A stretch of 64,000 nt of DNA from Sarcocystis neurona (Eukaryota > Apicomplexa > Conoidasida > Eucoccidiorida > Sarcocystidae). Numbering within the stretch: position 1 is the stretch's first letter; the number at the start of each line of letters is the position of its first letter. Made by a program: the position numbers and the translations under genes. The stretch covers positions 4,368,325-4,432,324 of the forward strand of contig KL647290.1 of NCBI GenBank assembly GCA_000727475.1, written 5' to 3'. Positions 51,601 to 63,600 of the stretch are shown here, one piece after another. The notes beneath the pieces are model-generated. The model made no database searches and had not been told where the DNA came from. It was given only the letters and a program-made list of their open reading frames with translations.

Positions 51601-54600
51601 AACACACTCTCCACGAAAGGGGAGGCATTAGCTGCTGAGACGTAGAACAACGAAAAAAGACCCGCAGACGGCGAAGCAGAAAAGAAGGAACGATATGATG
51701 AGGAGGGACATATCTCAGAAAACTCGCAGGAATCGTTGGGGACAGCGATGGTGGACTCTGTGCGGGGGGCCGGCTGACTGCCGGAAGCGTATAAAAAGCT
51801 CTTCCGAACAACGGATGAAACAGCAGCTTGGGAGCCCAGGGGAAATTGCTGGGACTGAGACAACATGCCGGGAAAAACTCTCAATCGGTAGAAGACCTTC
51901 ACCCACAGCAACGGTCGTCTACGTTACCCTCTCCTTAGCTTCGGTCATGTTCCTGTGAACGTTCTCCCTACTTTCTGTCCCTCCCCTACTCTTTTCCCCC
52001 AGTTTCCACCTCGGCATTACTCCCTACGTACACACTCCAAACGGTCGTCTTCCTCTTTAATACGTATATACACCTTCATACCAAGCACCCGGCTTCTTTC
52101 TCTCGTCTATACTTCTGTACATACGGGTATGAACGTGTGAACGAATCGATCTATACGAAAAAAAGCAGAACGGAAGCACACGCAATTACACATATATATA
52201 TATATGGATGGACTGCTGTAACCACACAGTTTCCACAAGTACAAGAGTTACACACACACATACGGCGAGACACGATTATATGCCCCGTAGTTTTTTCTGC
52301 TGTCCGAGAGAGAACTTAGAGAGAAACGCAGCATGGCTGTTACGTGTACAAACATCGCTTTCCACTGTGCAGCACAGGCCTGCGGGAGGAGCTTTTGGGT
52401 GTACGTACACCACACCGGACACGGACGGGCTTTCGGTGCACGCCCTTTCGGTTGACGGAGCTTTCGCGTTGACGTGGATTCCACCACGGACGGTAATTTC
52501 AGGTGTACATACACCCCCTACGCACGCAAAATGTGTCCACTTCCACTTGCAAGTGTGCGTTTCTACCGGCAAATAACGAGAGTTTCGAATGTACGTCTCT
52601 ACCTCCGCATGCAGCTCTCGAGTATCCATCCACGCACACACACAAATACCTGTAAACGACCCTTTCAACTGTGCGTCTGTACACCTGCGCACAAGAACTC
52701 GGGTGTGCATACACCTCCGCACACATATGCACACCTCGAAACGACTCTTTCGACTGTGCGACTATACACACACCTGCACCCGGGAACCTGAGGTGTACGT
52801 ACACCTCGAGACAAGCCTCTCCAGACTGTTGAGACAAACGTACCTTAAGGTGCTGAATAATGTCGTCGCAGACGTACAGCGCTATGCTTCTATCTTCATC
52901 AAAAGCGTCATCCTTCAGAAATTGCTGCACGAACGAAATCGCAGCTTCGCCGGCTTTGCTCCGCAGAAACTGCCGTGGATGAGTCGCCATCAAAGCGCCT
53001 ACAATCTCCAGCAGCGACGACCGCAGCGTCTGCTCCTGCAGCATCCCACGCCCGCGCGCACCCATTCCACAGCAGTTACAGAAGACACACACGTGACACA
53101 CGCCCCACACACATATGTATATATATGTGTATGTATATGTTGAACTTCCCGCACGAAAGAAGAAACAGACAAAGCGCAGATTGATATGCCACACGCACGT
53201 GGAAGGAGAAAAGACTACACGGCCAAAGACAGAACAGCGCGCTTGAGAAGTACAGACGGGCCGCCGAACACAGAGAGCAAAAAAGAGAGCCACATACACA
53301 CACATATACACAGAGACAGACACAGCAGATAGCGAAGAACGGGCAAAACCCGGGACGCGCAGCACACATACATACATATAATACATCTATATACGTAAAA
53401 GCAGTACATATATATATATATACATATACACACAGAGACACGCCTAGTACGAAGCGGGAGAAATGTCCACACCCACCCAGATACGGAAGACACATATATA
53501 TATATATATATACACGAAGACAGACAGACAGCTGTATCTTCCGGCATACGTGAACTGCTGCACGTGTGAAGAAGGTACGAGTTTCGAGAACGCAGACGCG
53601 CGGCTCTCGTACGCAGGGGTCGCAGCCTCAGCAGCCCTGGCGTTCACAGCGAACATCGCAGGGCACTTCTCTCTCTCTGATAGAAGAAGCGGGTATCCCA
53701 CCACACATATATATACGTGAAGTTTTTGATTCTCCTCCTCTCTCCTCGAGATGGCGCGCGCGGCAGAACTTCTCTTTTTCTCCTCTCTGTGTCTGTTGAA
53801 TCTCTGTGTGTCTACGTGGGCGTATACGTAGAGATATCTAGAAGCACACACCGCCAGAGAGTAACCGCTGCTGCGCATATGCAGCAAAAGACGTGGCGGC
53901 CCCCGCAGTGCCTACGCACCTGCTGCTCCTCCTCCTCCGCCTCCAAAATATCGTCCTCGTCCACTTCGTCGTCCGTTCGATTTTTCCTCGCGGCGATGTC
54001 CATGCGACGCTCGAACGACGTCTCGAGCGCTTTGAAAACGGCCAGCGCCTGCTGCGAGATCTGCAGCCCCGCCATCGACCGGGACGCATGCACAAGCAAA
54101 AGCAAGCGGCAGCCGCAGTGTCTGGTCACCTCAAGTTCTCTCCGCTAGCTCCCACATGCGGGAAAATACAACACACATGCGTCTACACCCAGCGTGAAGG
54201 CGCGCGTCTGCAACACGGGAAGACACCTCTTTTAACCACACGTGCCCACGCACATATACATATACATATATATACATATATGTATATATTCACACAGAAA
54301 CACACACGTACATACACACATACGTACATAACACATACGGATACACACTCACAGATGTACACACGTCCCTCCTACGTATACACACATGCATATCCACGCA
54401 CACGTACATACACACATTCCTATGTACACAGACACGTCCATACACAAACACACAAACCCGCGGAGACGTTAATAAGCTATATGTGAAGCATATACTCGTA
54501 CAGCGAAGACTGTAAGGGCACCTCAAAGAGCGTCTTTATCCGTTTGTATATCTCACCAACAGATGTGGAGAGCACCTGCGGAGGGAAACCCCGTCGGTGA

Positions 54601-57600
54601 CCGTATGTGGATATCTGTGGCCCTCTGCTTCTTGTCACACTGAGACGTGTGTGCGTCTTTACACAGAGAAACACGTACGTCGCAGTGAACATGGAGGACC
54701 AGCTGTACGCAGGTGCACGGGGAACGTAGAAGACACGCACCAAGAAAAAGACAAAAAGAGAGCGACAGCGGAAAATAGGTACACGGGGACACACACAACG
54801 CAGCAGTTTGGGGAAGTGTATGTAAAGGCGCGCTGCCACACACGTATAAGAGATAGAAGCATTACACGCACGTATGTACCTGTGAGCCACACAGCAGAAA
54901 CAAGCGTATGTACGCCTGTGTACACAAGCGGGAGAAAGGCACATGGGGACGGGGGGGGCCGATACGTCGAGGGGAAACTCGAACTGTCTTCGTGTGGGTG
55001 TGTACTGTCGCGTTTTCTCCGCTGTTTCCTGGTGCAGCTTTTCCTCGTCGCAATCTCTCTCTTTCTGGCCTTTCTCTCCGGGTGTATGTACACCACGTCC
55101 CTCTCCCTCTCTCTCGCCTGAGGAGTGTACGTACACCACGTCTCTCTCTCTTTTTCTCGTCCTCTCTCCCGTGGAGTGTATGTAGACCATGTCTCTCTCT
55201 GTCTGTCTCGCCTTCTCTCCCGTGGAGTGTATGTACACCATGTCTCTCTCTGTCTGTCTCGCCTTCTCGTCTGAGGACTGTACGTACACCACGTCTCTCT
55301 CTTTTTCTCGCCCTCTCTCCCGTGGAGTGTATGTACACCATGTCTCTCTCTGTCTGTCTCGCCTTCTCTCCCGTGGAGTGTATGTACACCACGCCTCTCT
55401 GCCCCCTCCTCGCCTAGAAGCATTGTGTGTACACCGTGTCTCTCTCCTCCTCGGATGAGGAGCGTACGTACACAACGTCTCTCTGTGTCTCCCTTTTCCT
55501 CTCTTTCTGTCATTCACCGTCTTTGATGAATTTGTGTCATACGCCGCATATCTTTTTCTCCCTTTCTTCCACTTATCTCCTGACAAGTGTACGTACACCG
55601 CGGGAATCCTTCCTACACCACCTAGAATCTGGATGGATTCGACGCCGCTGCTGTGTGTGTATGTCCACCGCCCATGCCACCCCCGCCGTGTCTCTTTCTC
55701 TCGACCGACCGGAACCGGGATGCTTCTCGCCCTCTCTCAGTAACACGTTTTTCCCGCTCTCGCTTCTTCTGTCTCTGTGTCTGCCACGCGTCTCTGCTAC
55801 GTGCCCGGCACATCCTGGCGTCTCGACCTGTCTACTGCTGCGGCTGACCCGGGGGTCATGCGGAAACATTCTGCTCACCTCATCATCGCTCATTATATCA
55901 CCACCAGCTTTGCTGAGGCAGTCGTTGAGGCCGGCCGCCTCCGCAATCATCGTATCTACGTCGCCGTCCTCGTCCTGCAAATGTTTGTACACCTGCTCCG
56001 ACGTCTTCATGAGCATTGCGCGCAGCAGCTCCTTGCACGTGCAGGCGACGTGCTGCAGCTGCTGCTGGCGAGGGGGGTCAGCCGCAGCGGCTGCTGCTGC
56101 TGCTGCCGTCGTCGCAGAAATCTGGCGCGCGGCGCCCATCAGAGCGGCCATGGTCTCGAGGGCCTTCTGCTTCACTTCTTCCGAAAGAACGTGGCCAAGC
56201 AGCGGCAGCACTGCCTCCGCCACCGCCTGCAGAAATGCTGCTGCCCCTGCTACCGGCGAACAAGCTGCTGCAGCCTCTGCGAGTGGCTCCTGCAGCACCG
56301 TACTAATCGTACAGAGCAGCTCCAGCGACCGTCCCTGCTCCTCCACCAGAGACGTCTTCAAACTCAGCGAAGTCTGCCCGTCCAGAAGTACGTAAGTCAT
56401 GTCCTGCAGCAGCAACCCCAGCAGCAGCAACAGCGGCAGCAGTAGCAACAGCAGCCATAGCAACACCAGCAGCAGCAACAGCAGCGATAGCAACACCAGC
56501 AGCAGCAACAACGACAGCGACACCGGCAACGGCACCAGCCGCAACAGCACGAACAGCAACAGCCGCAAGAGCAACAGCAGCAGCAGCAACAGCCGCAAGA
56601 GCAACAGCAGCAACACCAGCAGCAGCAACAGCAGCGATGGTAAAACCGGCAACGGCCACAGCCGCAGCAGCAGAAGCAGCAACAGCAGCGATGGTACAAC
56701 AAGCAACGGCCACGGCCGCAGCAGCAACAGCAGCGATGGTACAACCAGCAACGGCCACAGCCGCAGCAGCAGAAGCAGCAACGCCCGTAGCAGCAGTGGA
56801 AGCACCCGCGGTGTGCAACAGCAGTCACAGGAGGGGATCGGGCGGCGGCGCAGGGTTGTAGCACGCCAGCGACAGCGACTGTACGGTACCGGCAGTCCCC
56901 ACACAGCACCAGCAGGACGCGCTGCAGCAGGACTCAGAACAAGCAACCGCAGCAGCAGGCACACCGCCGCAACCGCAACGAGGAAAACAGGGAGAGACAC
57001 GCGCACCAGGAGACACGCGACAACAGCACGCGCAACAACACAGCAGCAGGATTAGCATAAGCAATTACAGTACATGCAAGTGCAGCAGGGGCAGCAGCTC
57101 ACTCCTTTGCGGCACCAGCAGATGCAACACACCAGCAACAGCGGTCCCAGCAGCAGCAGCAGCATTTGAGAAAAAAAGATGCGTCACTTCATAGACAGCG
57201 AGAGATGCATGCGCGCGCGGTCTTTTTTATTACCTCGTCTGTCTCGTCTACTTCCTCGGTTTTGATAGCCTTTGGCTTAATAGCCAACACCTCGAGAAGT
57301 GACGGAAGAATGCGCGGCAGGTAGACGATGAAGTCTGCTGCCATCACCCTGCACATTCGGCCAAGCGCTTCGCACAAATACTCCCGTACAATATCGCCGT
57401 CGTCTTCACCCGAAGAACCTCCCCCAGCAGAAATCGCAGCATCTCCCCCCGCCTCTGCCGTCTGAGGTGCCGTGCTGCCAGCGATCTGCAGAAGCGCCTC
57501 CATCGCCACCTTCCCGTCTTCCACAAAGCGCGCGTGCCCTAAACATCAACAGCACCAGCCGCAAGCGGAACGTGGAAAAAGAACAGGAGCAGCTGCAGCT

Positions 57601-60600
57601 GCAGCCTGAGCAGCAGCAGCCGCAGCCCCAGCGTGTGGAGTGAGAGCATCTGACACCGCAGTCTCAGGAGCCGACGGAGCACGTGCAGGAGCCGCAGCAA
57701 CTCGAGCGGGACGAGCCGCAGCGTGACACGAAGAAGCAGCAGCAGCCGCAACCGCTACAGCAGGTGACAGGTGAAGAGGAACAGCAATTACGAGGGCAGC
57801 AAAGCCGAGAGGGGCACCAGCGGCAGCAGCAGCAGCGGAAGGACAAGCAGCACGAAAGAGGAGGGAGCGACAGCAGCAGCAACAGCTGCAAAAATCCATG
57901 AACCGCTCACACAGCATCAGAATCTACATCGCAACAGAAGCCGCAGCAGCCGCCAGCCAAGCACTTCGACACGGAGCAGCAAAAACCTGCCAAGACAGAC
58001 ATACGTGCATGCGTCTCTCTCTAGCCACGAGATTGACACGTACGCATGCGTCTCTCTACAGCCAGTGGACAGGCAGGTGTGCATGCATGTTCGCGTGCGC
58101 CCGACTCTACACAAGAGATATCTGCACGTGAATCTATACAGCGAGTAGTCACGCACGTGTGCATGTGCCTATATATGGAATCTACGCAGAGATATGAGCG
58201 CGTGTCTCTACCCATACTCTGCACACAAACACAGATGCATGCGCGTGCAGGAACTACTGTACGCATGCGTCTGCAGAAGAGTGCGGACCACTTCCTTGGC
58301 GCCCAGAAAAAGTCGAACAACAGGCTGACAGGCACACCACGTCTTTCTGTGCCTGTCCCAGTTGCAGCCGTGCGTCGTCTTCTCTTTTTCTGCTTCTTTG
58401 TTCACAGTAACAGTCCCCCCTACGCGGGCCGGCATGAAGCAGAGGATGAAACTAACCGACGCTCAACCCGACGATGGAGATACACTCGATAGCTTTGCCG
58501 CGAAGAGAACGAGCTTCGAGAGACGTGCAGGTGCGGATGATATCCAGCAGAACGGCAATGACTGCCGCGTAGAACGGCTCGAAGCGCTCCTCCAGGACAC
58601 CAGCAACGACTGCCGTTGCTGTCACTGCATGTTCTCTCACCGTCTTCGCTGCACGCCGCGCCAACACAGAAGCAGCACGAGAACGAACGCTGGGACAACG
58701 ACCGCAAGGAGCAGCAGAAGAAATCGGAAGCGCGGGAGACGGAGACGGGGGGACAAAACACGAAGAAAACGGCCGGAGGAAGCGGCAGACACGACCGGGA
58801 AGAAGAAGTGGCAGAAAAGGAGGGTGACGAGGATGACGGAGAAGACGCGGAACGGAAGAAGAAGACGAAGAAGAAAAGGGGGAAAGGAGGAAAATTAACA
58901 AGACTCCTCGTCAACGATACATTTGAGAGGGAGAGGCGCCTTACGGCACAGCAGCCGTCTCTGCAAGACGCGGAAGACGGCATCGGAGAGACAGGGTGAC
59001 GGCGAGCGAGACACTGAACGAACGAATGAGAGAAAACCAAGCGGAAGGATAGACACCCCCGCAGAAACAAACGACCAGACACAACGCAAGAGAAAAGAAG
59101 AGAAAAAGGCAAACAGCGAAGGGGACAGACGCAACAGATACACACACACACACATACACCCAGAGATACCGGAACAGGTCACGCAGACGGTCACGCAGAC
59201 GAGGTCAGCAAATATACACACACACACGCATGTACACGCATACACCGGTGAAAATGTACATATATACGTACAGGACAGACGTTTATATCCGTTTAAGTCT
59301 CAGAAAGAATATATCTGCAGAGAAAGCGGCGCGACGTGCCGTATGGAACCGCTGCTGCTGCTCCACCACACTCGCGAGACACCTCTTCTGCTACAGCCAG
59401 CGGGTTGGCACATGAGGCGGGGCAGAATTTCTCGGGCGGGGAAGCATCTCTCAGGCGGGGAAGCATCTCTCAGGCGGGGAAGAACTTCTCTTTAATGAGG
59501 AACAAAAGGCTGATGCGCACACCACTGCAGGCTCCGCATGTATCTGCACGGGTGGCACTTTCAAACGTGCAGCGCATGCACGTCCACGAATACGCACACA
59601 CGCGTGGGCGGCAGAGACGCTGGCAAATGCCGACAGCAGAAACGAGGACCGCGAGGTGTGGGGCCGCGCTGGGGGTGCAACGTGCCACAAGAAACTCTCG
59701 TGAGGAAAACGGAGACAACTTCCACGCGCGAGGCTCGCCTGCGTTCCGCGGCATCCCCACCGAAACGCAAGACGCACCTGAAAGATGTACTGCACCTACC
59801 TGCAACAGATGTGGTTTACATAAATGCATGCACGCAGATACGATATACACAGACGCACATATACACACACACATATACATACACACACATACACATATAT
59901 AGAGAGAGAGGGACCTGCTGTCCAGTCAAACACTTCCGACAAAGAAGTGGACGGTTTTCGGAGCAGAAGACGACGAAGGGAATGGCGAGAGCGCGACACC
60001 ACGCAGCGGAAGAAAAGTGGCAATTTTATAGCGAAGGAGAAGATGCTGCAGAACCATGACAGCACCTTCTCTCTCTGTCCGAACTGTATCTTGGTGCTGA
60101 TGTACGCACGTACAAGTGTGTGCGTATACATGACATATATGAATAGATGCATGCAGCAAGGACACGCGGTACGCGTATCTGTAAATATATGTTCCAACAT
60201 ATATATACTACGTAGACTTATCACTAGTATTGCGGAAAGAAGCAGGTGGACACGACTGCAGACCAGCAGTCGTCGTCAAATACCCCCGCGATAAGTAATA
60301 CGTCCATATATACATGTACACGCATGCTGCTGCCCCACAGTCCACACACGATTACTTCTTCTCTTCTCCCGTATACGCAGGCTGCTATATAAATACACGT
60401 ACCACTGCTTCGTCTCTCTGCATGCATACGGATCTATTTGTATAGAGAGAAGCACGAAGGACGAAGAACTGACGAAGGCTCATATCCGAAGAAGCCTGCT
60501 GCACCGTACGCCAGGGCGACATGCGTGCGGGGAAGAGAGAGCCAAACAACCCGCAGAAGCCGCTGCCAAAAGAAAGACGAATAAGGGGAGGGGTAGAGGA

Positions 60601-63600
60601 AAACACAGAAGAAGAAGACGAAGAGAAGAGAGGTGAGCGTACGCGTGCCCGGTTGGATGCGCAGCAGCAGCTTCTGCATCACGTCGTCTGCCACTTTCAG
60701 CAGTTCCTCCTTCTCCACTTCCTCTGCGAAGTTGACGAACGCCGCGCATGCGTGGCCCTGGACCCGGGGCACCTGCACCGCAGCAGTGCCACCAGCAGCA
60801 GCAACGACAGCAGCTGCTGCAAGTCCCGCCCGCGCCACCGGCGCCGCAGCACAAACGATCGGCACGCACACCAACAGCAGCAGCGTCACCAACAACAGCA
60901 GCGGCGCCACCATGACCAGCAGCAGCACCAGCAACAACTGCACCAATGGTGCGGCACCGACGGCGCCCCTGCCCCAGGAACAGCAGCAGCACCGGCGGCA
61001 GCAGCAGCCCCAGCTGCGGCGAGTGGCAGCAGAAGCGGCACCAGCGGGCGCTGCAACAGCAGCACAGCACCACCGAGCCGCAGCAGCGGCAGCCGCCCCA
61101 GCTGTCGCGACGTGCACCAGCAGCAGCGTAGAGCAGCAGCGTTAAAACAGATGTCTCTGTCCACACCACCGACAACGGAGCTCCACAACTCCCGCGAGAA
61201 AGGATGGTTTCTGCTCCCCCACACCTAAAGCAGCCGCATCCGTTTCTACACGCGCCCAGACGAACAGCAGCCCTGTCCGCATGCTTCAACTTGCACTGCA
61301 AGTGTGTGTGCGCTGCCTACCCGAAGTGCTTCAGCGATTTTTTGTGTAGCAGACACACGCCCGCATGCACAGGGACAATATTCCACATACGTACGTGTTT
61401 CTGTGTCTGCTTCCACGCTTCCCTACGGATACTTTTTTCTCTTTGAACTCAGTAGTTCCCAACTTCCTTGCACTTCGTTCGGCAAGTCTTCTCTCGGCGG
61501 CCATCCTGTCCGTCTGTCTGCACGTATGCATGCAGACGTATGCATACATATATCTGTGTGAGCGTCATCTGCCCTGCATATCCCCCCCTCTATGAGGGCA
61601 GAGTAAACTTCCTTTCCGTCTCCTCCTTTCCGCCCCTTTTTCTCTGTGTGTAGGGTTTCCTCTCGACGGATGCGACGGACAAAAAGAGAAGAGACGCTGT
61701 CCAGCCGCTATCCCCCCCCCCCCTTCTCCTCTGCTCTCTGAACCCGTCTTTCCCGTCTGCGGTTGTTCGTCTCTTCCGTTTGCTGTTCTTGTTCTCGTCT
61801 CCGTCTGCCCGCCCCTACGGTGTGTCTCGGTTTTTCTCCCGTCTCCCGCTGCAGCATCCTCTCCCAACCGCCTCCTCGTCCGGCTGTTCTTCTTCTTCGC
61901 TCCTTGCTGCTGGCTTTTTATCGACTTTGCTCGTCCCCTGTCGGCCGGCAGCCCGCCCTACCTCGTCTTCCATTCGCTGGACAAGGAGAGGAAGAACCTG
62001 CGGCGCAAACTGCTCTTGGATATGCGGCGCGTGGTCGAGCGCGAGCTGGCCGATCGCCTGGGCAGCAGCAAAGCGCACCCGGTAGTCTGGGTCTCCGAGG
62101 TGCTGCAGGAGGATGTTCACCAGCAACGCCAGCTCTGCCTCTTCTTCTTCCTCCTCCGTCTGCACGTACTCGACCGTCTGCGCTACTGCCATCAGCGCGA
62201 CAAAGCGAAATTCCCAGCCGCTGCGCTGCAGAAACTGCGACACGTAGTTGAACAGCGCCGGCAGCACCACTGCTGCTGCTGCGCTTCGCTCGCCAGTGAC
62301 CAGATCCTCGTCGCTGCTGCTATAGGCCCTGCAAAGCCGGTCCAGTCCTTCTTCTCCGACGTCGAAAAACCGCTGCTCCTGCGGAGTCCAGCACACAACG
62401 GAGACGACGGAAAAGACAGATAACTCGACAAACAGCGGAAGACGGGAGACGAAGGGAAACGAACAAACACACACACACACACATATATATACAACGTCTG
62501 TAGAGGACGGATGCGTCCGTGTGTGCCCCACTGCTGGGGAAGCAGAAGACGACGCGCGGAGCAGGCATGAGACAGCAGCACACCGCGTTTCCTGCAGAAG
62601 AACTGCAGCAGCCACGGCGCGGATCGAGACAACGACACAGATCAGGAAGAGACGGAGAAGCAAACGAAGACGAGGGACGCAGAGGAGGAAAAGTGACGCT
62701 GGTCCACGGACACTTGGAGCTACTTACTACCTATCTTCTGCACCGTATTCGTCCATATATCCCTAGGCAGATGGAAATACATGCAGAGAACGCCAATCGA
62801 GAGAATATGCCAGCCAAACAGGCACACAGAGAGACACACAGGGAACCCGCAACAGGAGGACAAAACGAAGTGCAGTGTACGTACACTCCCGTATCCTACA
62901 TGTGCGTCCATGTACACTAGTCTCAGTATATTGGAATGTATGCATACAGACATGTGTATATATGAGTCCATATACGCGTGTCTCTATACGGTTATATATA
63001 CATATACACGTGAAGGTACGCACGTGCAAGGAAGAGAAATCGCACAGTTACCAGTAGCAGAGCTGCACTGCTCAAGACGCAGAAACATGTGTGGACCGGG
63101 GGAAATCCTGCACTACACTACCTGCTAATTCATACATCGATACTTACACATATATACGTATATGCTGTACAAATACACATATATATACTTGTTCCTTCTT
63201 TAATTTGGCCTACACAGAGAGACGATTCTCCAGGCATTCAATAGAACCATTTGTTTCTTCTTCACTACCCCTCTCCACATGCCTTTCCCGCTCACGAGAA
63301 GTCGACGTAGTGTCCCCTCCGTCTTCCCGAGGACGCCTCGACGTCCATACTCGAATATACGTGCGTGCGCACACCTACGCCCATCTACGCCGCTTCGTCA
63401 GAAAGACCTACGCAGCTGCCCGCACATACGTGTACGCTGCTTTACTCTCTGTATTTTTTCTGTCCTTCCTCTTGCGAGGTATCCCCACAGACAGAGCAGT
63501 GCACAGAGCTGCTGCCTGCTCGACCCGCCGCGCCACCGCGTGAGGAGGAGTGCTGGCGTTTCCTCAGCCCGAGGGCGCCTGCCGTAGTGAGACAGCTGGA

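Noticed and set aside
54659..55598. Long Thr/Arg/Glu/His-rich - strand frames
   Set aside because: They are translations of the 50-bp minisatellite (55080-55600); the periodic peptide carries no family signature.
55427..56395. A 322-codon + strand frame and related Cys/Arg/Ser frames
   Set aside because: They are antisense to the importin exon at 55879-56403 and its flanking minisatellite.
56399..57055. A Ser/Asn/Thr-rich + strand frame
   Set aside because: It is read from a CAGCAACAGC repeat within an importin intron.
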